From Nitrospirota bacterium (GTDB lineage Bacteria > Nitrospirota > Leptospirillia > Leptospirillales > Leptospirillaceae), in contig JAJZHW010000002.1 of the NCBI GenBank assembly GCA_021810805.1, forward strand, positions 96,998 to 160,997: a DNA stretch of 64,000 bases. Reading direction: 5' to 3'. The notes below the pieces were generated by a model that was given only the letters and a program-made list of their open reading frames with translations, did no database searches and was not told where the DNA came from. A program made the translations under genes and the position numbers. Of this stretch, positions 1 to 10,090 are shown piece after piece (within the stretch, counting starts at the first letter, position 1; every line of letters starts with the position of its first letter).

Positions 1-2
1 AA

Positions 3-2606
3 TCCGGGGCACTGACTTCTGCCTCTGGAACCTTCACGTCTTCGAATGTCGGGAGCAGTATCGGCGGGACGGTCAGCCTCTCGACCTCCAACCTCAATTC
101 CGGCTCTGGCACCGGGTTCTCCTGGTCGAACTACTCGCTTCCCACAACGTTCACGGGGGGCTCGATCACGGCTCTTCCCGTGACGGCGACGGCGAATACG
201 GCAAGCATGACGTACGGGGGAACGGTTCCTTCTTTGTCGGGGACGTTCTCAACGACCGGGCCGACGGGGGGCCTGACGAACCTGTCGGGAACCTGGTCGA
301 CGACGGCGACCTCGTCCACCAACGCGGGGAGCTACGGAATCACGTCGGGGAGCTACACCTACGGAGGTGGTGCCGTGGCGGGGGACTTTAGCATTGCCCA
401 GGCGTCCGGGAACACGACCGCCCTGACGATCAATCGGGCGGCACTCACCCTTACCGTCGGTTCGAACGGGATCGCCAAGGAATACGACGGAACCTCGAAG
501 GCCTTTCTGACGTCTAATCCGAACGGATATTTAGTCACCAACGGAGGAATTAAGCAGACTGTCGCCCAGAACGTGACCGTGTCCGGGTGGGTCACCGGTC
601 AGGGAGCGACGCTTAACGTGAACAACGGAACCTATTCAACTGGATCCTCCCCGAACGTGGGAAGCTCCTATAGTGTGTCGGCCAGCATATTAGCGAGTTC
701 GTTTGCGAACCTCGTCGGCTCCACCTCGATGTCTAACTACCAGATCGGTACGGTTCAGCTGATTAACGGCAATTCTTACGCGTTTTCCTCGTCGTCCGGC
801 GTCATCAACCCGGCGCCTCTCGGCGTGGCGATCTCGAACGCTCCCAGCAAGGTCTACGACGGGACAAACACGGCGACGCTCGGGTCGACGAACATGAGCT
901 TCACGGGTTTGGTGACGGGGCAGGGGATCTCTCTCGGCACGACCCCTAGCAATGCCTATTACACCGCGAGCTCGACGAATCCCACGAAGGTCTCCAACGT
1001 GGGGTCGGGGTACGGCGTCACGGCGAATGTGGCGTATTCGGATTTCTCCACGAGTGGTGGCGCGACGCTCTCGAATTACTCCATCGGGGGGGTTCAAATC
1101 GTTTCGGGAAAATGCTTTACCGTCTCGGCCTCGGGAGGCGCCATCACCCCCGCTACCCTGAACGCCACGGCCACCGCGGCTTCCATGACCTACGGCAGCT
1201 CCGCTCCCGCCCTTTCGGGAACGATCTCGAGCCCGACCATCACCTCGACAACCTCACCCTCCCTTTCCTCCCTCGTCACGGCGACAAGCTGGTCGACGTC
1301 GGCAACCAGGACGAGCAACGTGGGTTCCTATTCGATTACCCCTGTTCTCTCCTACGGGACGAATCTGGACGGTACGTCCGTGGTGGCCGGGGACTTTACC
1401 CTCGTCTCCGCATCGGGAAACGCCACCGCGATGAGCGTCACCCCGGCTCCGCTGACAGTGAGCCTCTCCCCCGTCAACAAGACCTATGACGGAAGCTCCA
1501 ATGCCTATGCGGTGGGCCAGGCGACCCTGGAGACGGTCAACGGTGTGACCCAGAGCCTTTCGCCGAACGTCACTCTTTCTGGTTTTCTCAACGGCAACTC
1601 CGCGACCTTCACCACGGCGACCGGATCCTATCTGAGCGGGGGGAGTTCGGTGGCGAACGTGGGGAACGGCTATACGGTCTCGATCCCGGTTGGGGCCGGG
1701 TCCTTCTCGGCGGGAAGCGGGACCCTGCTCTCCAACTACTCCGTCAACGGGGTCCAGCTGACCGGGACGAACAGCGCCACGGTCTCAGGAACAGGATCCA
1801 TCTCCCCTCTGTCCCTCTCCCTGGGTTCGACTGCCTCGAAGACCGCTGACGGGGGAGCGGCGATCGTCCTGAACGCCTCGAATACGACGATTTCCGGAAT
1901 GCCCACAGGACAATCCGCGAGCCTTGCCGGAAACGTCTCCGGGACCCTCTCCGCTGCAAGCGTCGGATCGGATCTTGGAGGAACCGTCGCGCTTGTATCC
2001 GGCGACCTGACCGGAAACGGCTCCTTCCTCTCCGCGCTTTCGGCGGGCGACTATATTCTGCCGACCGCATTTACCGGAGGAAGCATCCTGTCCCTTTCGT
2101 CGAGCGCCATAATTCCCGTGGCCCAGGTCAGCTCCTCGGTCGAGTTGGCCTCCCAGGCGACGACAGGTCCCTCCGACAGCGGAAATGAGGTCGCTCCCCT
2201 TCCGGCATTGGTCGCTCCGTCCTTCGGAAGCTTCGGGGCCTCTCTCGGGGGAGGAGGCGGGTTGAGCCTGGGGGATCTGTCCGACGACTCGTCGACCATC
2301 TTCGACATGAGCTCTGCGAATACGACCTACAAGTCGCGCTCCAAAGATCAAACGGTCCTGGCCGTCGACTCCGGTACCATCCAGCCCGTTGAGAGCAAGG
2401 CTGTCACCGTGTCCCGCTCCGGGAACGGAGGAGGGGATTCCGGCGTCATCACCCTCGACGGCCAAGCGAAGAACGTCAAGAGCCAGTCGGTCGAGGTTGC
2501 TCATTCGCTCACGTTGGCGGGGTCGGCGTCCGCTCCCTACTCGCTCCAGGTTCCGACCTTCCACGGATCTGGAAATGGCGTCTTCGAGAGCTCGGAGAGC
2601 CAGTGA
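3..2606 (+). CDS. Large secreted YDG/MBG-repeat (filamentous hemagglutinin-like) adhesin, C-terminal part; 5' end lies outside the window
   Basis: Frame is open from the window edge through 2606. Repeats with KEYDGT/KVYDGT/KTYDGS motifs alternate with MTYGG/MTYGS (MBG-type) units; Ser/Thr/Gly-rich. Confidence 0.85.
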   Translation, partial: SGALTSASGTFTSSNVGSSIGGTVSLSTSNLNSGSGTGFSWSNYSLPTTFTGGSITALPVTATANTASMTYGGTVPSLSGTFSTTGPTGGLTNLSGTWSTTATSSTNAGSYGITSGSYTYGGGAVAGDFSIAQASGNTTALTINRAALTLTVGSNGIAKEYDGTSKAFLTSNPNGYLVTNGGIKQTVAQNVTVSGWVTGQGATLNVNNGTYSTGSSPNVGSSYSVSASILASSFANLVGSTSMSNYQIGTVQLINGNSYAFSSSSGVINPAPLGVAISNAPSKVYDGTNTATLGSTNMSFTGLVTGQGISLGTTPSNAYYTASSTNPTKVSNVGSGYGVTANVAYSDFSTSGGATLSNYSIGGVQIVSGKCFTVSASGGAITPATLNATATAASMTYGSSAPALSGTISSPTITSTTSPSLSSLVTATSWSTSATRTSNVGSYSITPVLSYGTNLDGTSVVAGDFTLVSASGNATAMSVTPAPLTVSLSPVNKTYDGSSNAYAVGQATLETVNGVTQSLSPNVTLSGFLNGNSATFTTATGSYLSGGSSVANVGNGYTVSIPVGAGSFSAGSGTLLSNYSVNGVQLTGTNSATVSGTGSISPLSLSLGSTASKTADGGAAIVLNASNTTISGMPTGQSASLAGNVSGTLSAASVGSDLGGTVALVSGDLTGNGSFLSALSAGDYILPTAFTGGSILSLSSSAIIPVAQVSSSVELASQATTGPSDSGNEVAPLPALVAPSFGSFGASLGGGGGLSLGDLSDDSSTIFDMSSANTTYKSRSKDQTVLAVDSGTIQPVESKAVTVSRSGNGGGDSGVITLDGQAKNVKSQSVEVAHSLTLAGSASAPYSLQVPTFHGSGNGVFESSESQ

Positions 2607-3129
2607 TCCGAAGGGGCTTCCAGGATCTTTCAATCCCGGCAATGGGGATTCGCTCCGCTGATTGGGAGGATGAGAACCGTCTGGGTGACGAGCCACGCAT
2701 TCCCCACAACTCGGCAGGTGATTGAAATAAGGGGAGCCTTAAGCTCGGTCTCCAAAGGAAGGCAGAGAAGCCAGTTCTGTCGTTTTTTGCGTGCAGACGT
2801 TGACAGCGCTCCCTCCGGCATCCTGACTCCCCTGCCCCGTAAGCCCCTACTGTGAGCCGATCTTTTTTGAAATCCCGAAAAACGGGCGAGAGTTGCGTCT
2901 CTGAGACGCTCTTCCTGCGCCTTTTTTTCCTCATCGACGGGGAAGACATAACCGGATTTCCGCGGACCTCTCCTCGATTCCTTTTCTACCCCCGACCTCT
3001 TCGCAAGCCTTCGATCGCCCCGTCTTTCCCGGGGGAAAACCGTCAGAAATCTCAGGATCTGAACAGATTCGCCGTTTTGCCTTTATCGCCTCTTCTGCTA
3101 AGATGGGAGGTATCAGAAGGGGTGGCGCA

Positions 3130-3336
3130 ATGGTCTATGACTGGGTCTTTCTCTTGGTTGGCGGGTTCGGAGCGCTCTACTCGGTTCGCCTTCTTCTGCG
3201 CCACGAGCGGCGAGAAAAATGGGCGACCTATCTCTTTTCTTCCCTCCTTCTATTCCTTTGGGGCCTTTTTTCTCTCTCTCCCGCGCGAACCGGGATCCTG
3301 AAGGCTTTAAACCGAACCTTCCTCGGAAGCTCCTGA
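3130..3336 (+). CDS. Small hypothetical membrane protein
   Basis: ORF MVYDWVFLLVGGFGALYSVRLLLRHERREKWATYLFSSLLLFLWGLFSL... has two hydrophobic segments and sits directly upstream of glgC. Confidence 0.45.
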   Translation: MVYDWVFLLVGGFGALYSVRLLLRHERREKWATYLFSSLLLFLWGLFSLSPARTGILKALNRTFLGSS

Positions 3337-3359
3337 CACACCCTCAAAGAGAGGTGCCT

Positions 3360-4616
3360 ATGCTGGCCCGGGACAGAGACAACATTCTGACGATCATTTT
3401 GGCCGGAGGGGAGGGAAAGCGTCTCTTTCCCCTGACGGCCGATCGGGTCAAATCGGCCGTTCCCTTCGGCGGTGCCTACCGGATCATCGATTTTGTCCTG
3501 AGCAATGTGGTGAACTCCGGCTACAGCAAGATCAAGGTCCTGACCCAGTACAAGTCCCACTCTCTCAACACCCATCTCTCCCGGGGCTGGAGGCTTTCTC
3601 CCCTTCTTGACCAGTATGTCGATCCGGTTCCCGCGCAGATGCGGACGGGCCCCCACTGGTTCCAGGGAACGGCCGACGCCGTCTTCCAGAACCTCAACCT
3701 GATCCTCGATGAAAAACCGGACCATGTCTGTATCTTTGGCGGGGACCACATCTTCAAGATGAACATCCGCCAGATGATGGAGCAGCACCAGGAAAGCAAA
3801 ATGGCCGTGACGGTGGCGGCCATTCCCGTTCCATTGTCCGAAGCGCACGAATTCGGGGTGATCCGGGTCGACGGAGGACGGATCCGGGACTTTGTGGAGA
3901 AACCTGCCCAGCCTGAGCCGACCGTTCCGGGAGGAACCACCGCCCTGGTCTCCATGGGCAACTATATCTTCAGGACGGAAGATCTTGTGGAAGTCCTCCG
4001 GCAGGATGCGGAAATAGCCTCCTCGAAACACGACTTCGGACACAATATTCTCCCCCGTCTGGCGGCCGAGGGACGGGCGGGGGTTTACGACTTCAGCCGA
4101 AATACGATCCCGGGCATGACCGAGACGGAGACGGGGTACTGGCGGGATATCGGGAACATCGATGCTTTCTGGAAGGCCCACATGGATCTTGTGGCCGTCA
4201 CGCCGTCCTTCAACCTCTACAACCCTTACTGGGTGATCCGGACCTACCGGCCCCAGGTTCCCCCGGCCAAGTTCGTCTTCGCCGACGAGAAGAACAAGCG
4301 GGTGGGGGTGGCGACGGACTCCATCGTCTGCGGAGGATCCATCATCTCCGGAGGTCAGATCGACCGTTCGATCCTGGGCCACGGAGTCAGGGTCAACAGC
4401 TACTCCCGCATCGAGGAGTCGGTTCTCTTCAACGGGGGAGATGTCGGCCGCTATTCCCACCTGCGCCGCTGCATCGTGGAAAAGGACGTCAGGATCCCCC
4501 AGGAGGTCCGGATCGGATTCGATCCCGTCGAGGACCGAAAGTTTTTCTTTGTCTCTCCGGGGGGAGTGGTCGTCGTGACCCAAGACGGGATCGACCGATG
4601 GCTCGCGGCGAGATGA
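3360..4616 (+). CDS. glgC: Glucose-1-phosphate adenylyltransferase (ADP-glucose pyrophosphorylase)
   Basis: N-terminal ILAGGEGKRLFPLTADRVKSAVPFGGAYRIIDFVLSN; GTADAVFQN; EKPAQP. ATG at 3360 follows GAGAGG. Confidence 0.95.
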   Translation: MLARDRDNILTIILAGGEGKRLFPLTADRVKSAVPFGGAYRIIDFVLSNVVNSGYSKIKVLTQYKSHSLNTHLSRGWRLSPLLDQYVDPVPAQMRTGPHWFQGTADAVFQNLNLILDEKPDHVCIFGGDHIFKMNIRQMMEQHQESKMAVTVAAIPVPLSEAHEFGVIRVDGGRIRDFVEKPAQPEPTVPGGTTALVSMGNYIFRTEDLVEVLRQDAEIASSKHDFGHNILPRLAAEGRAGVYDFSRNTIPGMTETETGYWRDIGNIDAFWKAHMDLVAVTPSFNLYNPYWVIRTYRPQVPPAKFVFADEKNKRVGVATDSIVCGGSIISGGQIDRSILGHGVRVNSYSRIEESVLFNGGDVGRYSHLRRCIVEKDVRIPQEVRIGFDPVEDRKFFFVSPGGVVVVTQDGIDRWLAAR

Positions 4617-4644
4617 CCGACAAAAAAATTCTGGAGAAATCCTT

Positions 4645-6807
4645 TTGAGCTCCCATATTTTGTTCCTGTGGCACATGCACCAGCCCTCCTACCTCGATCC
4701 CCTGACCAACGAAATGGTTCTTCCGTGGGTGAGGCTTCACGGGGTGCGAGGGTACTACGACATTCCCTTCATGGCGAGAAAGTTTCCCGAGATCCGGCAG
4801 ACGGTCAATCTCGTTCCCGTTCTTCTCGATCAGATCAAGGCCCTGGCCGACGGGTCGGTCGTCGACTCCTACCAGGTGCTTTCCCTTAAGCCGGCGTCCG
4901 ACCTCGACTTGGCGGACCGGATCTTCATGGCGAGAAACTTCTTCTCCTGTGCCTTCGAGACCATGGTCAAGCCCTATCCCCGGTACCTCTTTCTCTGGCA
5001 GAAAATCCAGTCGCGGCAGCCCGTCGCGGATGCCGACTACCAGAGAGTCGTTTCCGACATGAATGTCCAGGACTTTCTCGATCTCCAGATGTGGTTCAAC
5101 CTCACCTGGTTCGGCTACGGCGCCCGGAACCGCTATCCGGAGATAGAAGAGTGGATCGCCCAGGGGGCCAATTTTACCGAGGCCGAGAAGACCGCGCTCT
5201 TCTCCCTCCAGAACACGATCCTGAAGGAGCTGCTGCCTCTCTACAGGAAGCTTGCCGAAGACGGTCTGGTCGAGATCTCGACCTCCCCCTACTACCACCC
5301 CATCCTCCCTCTTCTGGTCTCGTCCAAGAGCGCCCGCCGGGCTCACCCCAACCTTCCCCTTCCCGACGAGTTCGCCTACCCCGAAGATGCCGAGGGACAG
5401 ATCTCCCGGGCCCTGGCCCGCCACGAAGAAATCTTCGGGATCCGACCCAAGGGAATGTGGCCCTCCGAAGGCTCGGTCTCCCCCGAAGTGGCCTCCATTG
5501 CCGCCCGTCAGGGGCTCACCTGGATGGCCTCCGACGAGGACATCCTCTACATCTCCCGCGACATGGCGGGAAAGGGAGGGGAGGGAACTCTCTATGAACC
5601 CTGGGAGATCCGCATCGGCGACGACAGGATCCGGATGGTCTTCCGGGATCGCAACCTCTCCGACCGCATCGGATTTTCCTATGCCCGCTTCAACGGCACC
5701 GAGGCGGCCCAGGATCTGATCGGGCAGATGGAGCAAATCTCCCGCCGGGAGGAAGGGGCGGGTCGGGAGGCCGTGATTCCCATCATCCTCGATGGAGAGA
5801 ATCCCTGGGAAGCCTATTCCGACGGAGGCTATCACTTCCTCAAAACGTTGTACGAGCGCCTTTCGACCCATTCGTTCCTCGGGACGAAAACGGTCTCCCA
5901 GGCCCTGGAGAAGGTTCCGGCGCGTCCCCTCGATCGGCTGGCCACCGGCTCCTGGATCAACCACGACTTCCGGATCTGGATCGGCCATCCCGAGGACAAC
6001 AAGGGGTGGAACTTCCTTCGTTCGACCCGACAGGCCTTCGCGGAGATTCTGGCGAAGGGATCGTCCGCCCCCGAGCAGATCGAAAAGGCCCGCCAGGAGC
6101 TTTATGCGGCCGAAGGTTCCGACTGGTTCTGGTGGTACGGGGACGACTTCAAAAGCCTCCAGTCGGGAGAGTTCGATCGCCTCTTCCGGATCCACCAGCA
6201 GAACGTTTTCCGGCTCCTGGGCCAGGTCCCTCCGGCGATCCTGAACGAGCCCGTCCGCCAGGCCGACCAGCCGGCCGGCCTCTCCCTTCCGGTGGATTTC
6301 ATCCGTCCGGTGATCGACGGCGAGGTCAGCCACTATTTCGAGTGGACCGGAGCGGGTCTCTACGACAACCACAAGCTCCAGGGGTCGATGTACCTTCGCG
6401 ACTCCCCCATCGCCTCCGTCTACTTCGGCTTCGACGAGGAGAAACTCTACCTGCGGGTCGACTTCGACTCCCACTACCGTCCGGAAGATCACCCCTCTCC
6501 CCGGCTCGACATCCGCTTCCTCGACCGGAAAGAGACGCGCTTTTGTCTCCCCCTCGTTCCCGGGGTGCGCGACGTTCCTCTCTCCTGCGGTGGGGATGGC
6601 ACGGAGGGGACCGCCCGGGTGGCCTACCAGAAGATTGTCGAGATCGCCGTTCCCTATGCGCTTCTCTCCCTCGAGGCCGGGGAGTGGATCGGCGCGATCC
6701 TCGAGCTTTACGAGGACAAGAAGATGATCGACCAGTGCCCTCGCGGCCATACGTTGTCGATCCAGATTCCCGATGACCAGTTTGTCAAATCGATCTGGAG
6801 GGTCTGA
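4645..6807 (+). CDS. Glycoside hydrolase family 57 protein (alpha-amylase/glucanotransferase-like)
   Basis: N-terminal LFLWHMHQPSYLDP, GYGARNRYPEIEEW, GMWPSEGSVSPEV (predicted nucleophile region), all typical of GH57. TTG start. Confidence 0.9.
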   Translation: MSSHILFLWHMHQPSYLDPLTNEMVLPWVRLHGVRGYYDIPFMARKFPEIRQTVNLVPVLLDQIKALADGSVVDSYQVLSLKPASDLDLADRIFMARNFFSCAFETMVKPYPRYLFLWQKIQSRQPVADADYQRVVSDMNVQDFLDLQMWFNLTWFGYGARNRYPEIEEWIAQGANFTEAEKTALFSLQNTILKELLPLYRKLAEDGLVEISTSPYYHPILPLLVSSKSARRAHPNLPLPDEFAYPEDAEGQISRALARHEEIFGIRPKGMWPSEGSVSPEVASIAARQGLTWMASDEDILYISRDMAGKGGEGTLYEPWEIRIGDDRIRMVFRDRNLSDRIGFSYARFNGTEAAQDLIGQMEQISRREEGAGREAVIPIILDGENPWEAYSDGGYHFLKTLYERLSTHSFLGTKTVSQALEKVPARPLDRLATGSWINHDFRIWIGHPEDNKGWNFLRSTRQAFAEILAKGSSAPEQIEKARQELYAAEGSDWFWWYGDDFKSLQSGEFDRLFRIHQQNVFRLLGQVPPAILNEPVRQADQPAGLSLPVDFIRPVIDGEVSHYFEWTGAGLYDNHKLQGSMYLRDSPIASVYFGFDEEKLYLRVDFDSHYRPEDHPSPRLDIRFLDRKETRFCLPLVPGVRDVPLSCGGDGTEGTARVAYQKIVEIAVPYALLSLEAGEWIGAILELYEDKKMIDQCPRGHTLSIQIPDDQFVKSIWRV

Positions 6808-8975
6808 TGAACCAGGAAAGAACCGATACACGGGCCACGATGGTCTTCGTCATGCACAACCATCAGCCCGCCGGAAACTTCGACCACGTCTTCCGGGAGT
6901 CGTTCGACCGGGCCTACCGCCCGACCGTCGAGCTTCTCTGGCAATACGAGGCGATCCACGCCTCCCTTCACTATACAGGCCCTCTTCTTGAGTGGATCGA
7001 GGCTCACGAGCCGTCTTTTCTCGATCTTCTCAAGAAGATGGTGGATCGTGGTCAGATCGAAATCCTGGGCGGGGGATTCTTCGAGCCGATTTTCTGCTGG
7101 CTCCGGCCGGAAGACCAGAGACGACAGATCGACCTCATGCGCCGGCACCTTCGGGAGCGCTTCGGACAAGGGGAGGGGGAGGGATTCTGGTTGGCGGAGA
7201 GGGTCTGGGAGACCGATCTGCCGGCAAGGCTCGCTCCCCTGGGCCTCTCCTGCGCCCCTCTCGACGACCATCACTTTCACCTGGCGGGGATCCCCGACGA
7301 CCGCCTTCACGGATACTACACCGTCAGCTGGGAGGGCCATCCCCTCAAGATCTTCCCCATCTCCAAGGATCTGCGTTACCTGATCCCCTTCCGCCCTCCG
7401 GAGGTGCTCCTCTCCTTTCTCGACCGCCAGGCGCGCGGAGGCAAGATTTTGACCTATGCCGACGACGGCGAGAAGTTCGGGGTCTGGCCCGCCACCTACA
7501 AATGGGTCTGGGAGGAGGGCTATCTCGAACACCTCTTTTCCCAGCTCAGCGCCCAAAGGGGATGGCTGAGGGTCGCTTCCATGGGAGAGATGGCCCGCGA
7601 AAGCGCTCCCACCGGGATCGCTGTCCTGCCCAACGCCTCCTACACGGAGATGATGGAGTGGGCGCTGCCGGCAAGGATCGGCCACACCTACCACCGGTGG
7701 CTCGAAAAATGGGAGCGGGAGGGGGCGGACGAGGATCTCCGGACCCTCTTCCGGGGAGGGATCTTCGAGAACTTCCTCGTGAAGTATCCCGACGTTCACC
7801 GCCTTTACCACCGGATGCTGCTCACCGGACGTTTCGTGGCGGAGGCCTATCCGGGGGCAACCCCCCCGGACTCCGTTCTCCTTCCCCATCTCCGGGCCCA
7901 GGGCAACGATGTCTACTGGCACGGTCTCTTCGGAGGCCTCTACCTCTCGAACCTCCGCCACGAAGCCTACAGAAGCCTTCTCGAGGCGGAAAGGGCGCTC
8001 GAAGAGGCCGGGAAGCTTCCCGTTCCGGCACGGCTTGCCGGGGATTTCGATGCCGACGGAGCGGAGGACCATTTTGTCAGGACGCGAACCTACAACCTCT
8101 GGATCACCCCCCGACGGGGAGGCTCCGTGCTGGAGTTCGACGACCGGACCACCGCTTTTCATCTGACCAACACCCTGACCCGCCAGGAGGAGTCCTACCA
8201 CATCCGCTTCCGGGAGGACAGGGAGCGGCAGAGTCAGGAGAAGGCGGGGCATCAGGAGGCCGGAGGGGGAATTCCTTCGATCCACGATTTGAACGCCGGG
8301 GCGGGCTCGGATGCCCTGGCCGGCATTGTGTACGACCGGCGCCCCCGCCGGGCCTTTTCGGAAGGGATCGCCCTCTCAGGGGCCTCTTCTGCAGATATTC
8401 TTGGGGGGGGATCGGTCTTTCTCGTCGACCTCGGGGAGGTGCCGGCCCGTCTCGAAGAGGCCGGAGAGGACCGACTGCGGTTTTCGCTCTCGGGAGCGCT
8501 TGAGGAACTTCCCTTGCGGCTCTCCAAGGAGTACCGTTTTCTTGCGGATCGCTTCACCGTCACTTACCGTCTCGACTCTCCCGGAAGCCCCTCCCTTCCC
8601 GAATCCTGGAAGGGGAAGAGGCTTTGGGTGGAGATTCCCCTCACCCTCCTTGCGGGACACGATTCCGGGAGGATCATTTCCGTTGAGGGACGGGGCGGGA
8701 CCGTCCTCTGGGATGAGCCGGGAGATTACGGTGCGGTGACGGGCTACCGGGGAGAAGACGCCTGGTCGAAGGCCGCCTTTCGGGTCCTCCTCTCGGGGTC
8801 GGACCGATTCCTCCACGGTCCCATCGAGACCGTCTCGCTCTCCGAGGCGGGGCTTGAAAAGACATTCCAGGGAACGCTGTTCATGCAGGGCTTCTCCCTC
8901 GACCGTCTCTTTGGCGAGGGGGGATCGATCACCGTCGTTTGCGGACCCGAATCAAGGAGCACCGTCCATGCCTGA
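6807..8975 (+). CDS. Glycoside hydrolase family 57 protein with C-terminal DUF1925/1926-like region (4-alpha-glucanotransferase/alpha-amylase type)
   Basis: FVMHNHQPAGNFDHVF N-terminus, GFWLAERVWETDLP, EKFGVWP. Start overlaps the previous stop (TGATG). Confidence 0.88.
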   Translation: MNQERTDTRATMVFVMHNHQPAGNFDHVFRESFDRAYRPTVELLWQYEAIHASLHYTGPLLEWIEAHEPSFLDLLKKMVDRGQIEILGGGFFEPIFCWLRPEDQRRQIDLMRRHLRERFGQGEGEGFWLAERVWETDLPARLAPLGLSCAPLDDHHFHLAGIPDDRLHGYYTVSWEGHPLKIFPISKDLRYLIPFRPPEVLLSFLDRQARGGKILTYADDGEKFGVWPATYKWVWEEGYLEHLFSQLSAQRGWLRVASMGEMARESAPTGIAVLPNASYTEMMEWALPARIGHTYHRWLEKWEREGADEDLRTLFRGGIFENFLVKYPDVHRLYHRMLLTGRFVAEAYPGATPPDSVLLPHLRAQGNDVYWHGLFGGLYLSNLRHEAYRSLLEAERALEEAGKLPVPARLAGDFDADGAEDHFVRTRTYNLWITPRRGGSVLEFDDRTTAFHLTNTLTRQEESYHIRFREDRERQSQEKAGHQEAGGGIPSIHDLNAGAGSDALAGIVYDRRPRRAFSEGIALSGASSADILGGGSVFLVDLGEVPARLEEAGEDRLRFSLSGALEELPLRLSKEYRFLADRFTVTYRLDSPGSPSLPESWKGKRLWVEIPLTLLAGHDSGRIISVEGRGGTVLWDEPGDYGAVTGYRGEDAWSKAAFRVLLSGSDRFLHGPIETVSLSEAGLEKTFQGTLFMQGFSLDRLFGEGGSITVVCGPESRSTVHA

Positions 8976-9972
8976 CCTCAGAAAGGACCCCATCGTCGGT
9001 CGATGGGTCATCGTCTCCACGGCCCGAAGCCGGCGTCCGGTCGACTACAAGGCCTACAAGAGCGAGTATCGATATCAGGTCTGCCCTCTTTGCGCCGGAC
9101 AGGAGGACAAGACGCCCCCGGAAGTCCTGGCCTATCGTCCCCAGGGCGGTCTTCCCAACTCTCCCGGATGGACCCTGCGGGTCGTTCCCAACAAGTTTCC
9201 CGCGCTCATGGTCGAAGGGAGCCTCGACCGCGAGGGCGTCGGCCTCTACGACAAGATGAACGGGGTGGGGGCGCACGAGGTGGTCATCGAGACCCCCGAG
9301 CACCGCAAGACCCTCTCCTCCTTTTCGGAAAAGGAGTTCGAGGATCTCCTGTGGGCCTACCGGGACCGGATCCTCGACCTGAAAAAGGACGCGCGGTTCC
9401 GCTACATCATGATCTTCAAAAACTACGGAGAGCCCGCCGGCGCCTCCCTCGAACACAGCCACAGCCAGCTCATCGCCCTTCCGGTCATTCCGACGGTGGT
9501 GATCGAGGAGATGCTGGGGGCCAAGTCCCACTTCGAGGAGAAGGAGCGCTGCATCTTCTGCGACATCATCCGGCAGGAGATCATGGACGGCTCCCGGCTG
9601 GTGGCGGAGAATCAGGAGTTCGTGGCGATCACCCCCTTCGCCTCCCGCTTTCCCTTCGAGGTCTGGATCCTTCCCAAGCGCCACGCCTCGTCCTTCCAGG
9701 AGGGGCAGAAATCCCAGTACGAGGCCATGGCAAAGATCTTCCTCGACGTGCTCAAGCGGCTCAACAAGGCCCTCATGAACCCTCCCTACAACTTCATCCT
9801 GCATACCGCCCCGCTCCAGGACAAGGCGTCGGACGACTATTACCACTGGCACTTCGAGATCATGCCGACGCTCACCCAGGTGGCAGGGTTCGAATGGGGG
9901 ACGGGGTTCTACATCAACCCGACCCCCCCCGAGGAGGCCGCCCAGTTTTTGCGTGAGATCACGATTCCGTAA
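8968..9972 (+). CDS. galT: GalT-like nucleotidyltransferase (galactose-1-phosphate uridylyltransferase / ADP-glucose phosphorylase family)
   Basis: DLRKDPIVGRWVIVSTARSRRP, CPLC and CIFC Zn pairs, LEHSHSQLIALP active-site-like motif, YHWHFEIMP. Confidence 0.85.
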   Translation: MPDLRKDPIVGRWVIVSTARSRRPVDYKAYKSEYRYQVCPLCAGQEDKTPPEVLAYRPQGGLPNSPGWTLRVVPNKFPALMVEGSLDREGVGLYDKMNGVGAHEVVIETPEHRKTLSSFSEKEFEDLLWAYRDRILDLKKDARFRYIMIFKNYGEPAGASLEHSHSQLIALPVIPTVVIEEMLGAKSHFEEKERCIFCDIIRQEIMDGSRLVAENQEFVAITPFASRFPFEVWILPKRHASSFQEGQKSQYEAMAKIFLDVLKRLNKALMNPPYNFILHTAPLQDKASDDYYHWHFEIMPTLTQVAGFEWGTGFYINPTPPEEAAQFLREITIP

Positions 9973-10090
9973 AGGATTTTTTTTCGCGATAGGCAGGGTC
10001 GCCCTTCCCGGATCTCCGGGCTTGGTAGGGGAGGGGACCGAAAGAAAAGACCATCCGTCCCAGGTGACGGCAATCCAAGGAGGATCCGCG

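Noticed and set aside
4489-6831. 780-aa minus-strand ORF antisense to the first GH57 gene
   Set aside because: Shadow ORF caused by high GC and codon bias; low-complexity E/G/V/D-rich translation with no recognisable domain, while the + strand encodes a clear GH57.
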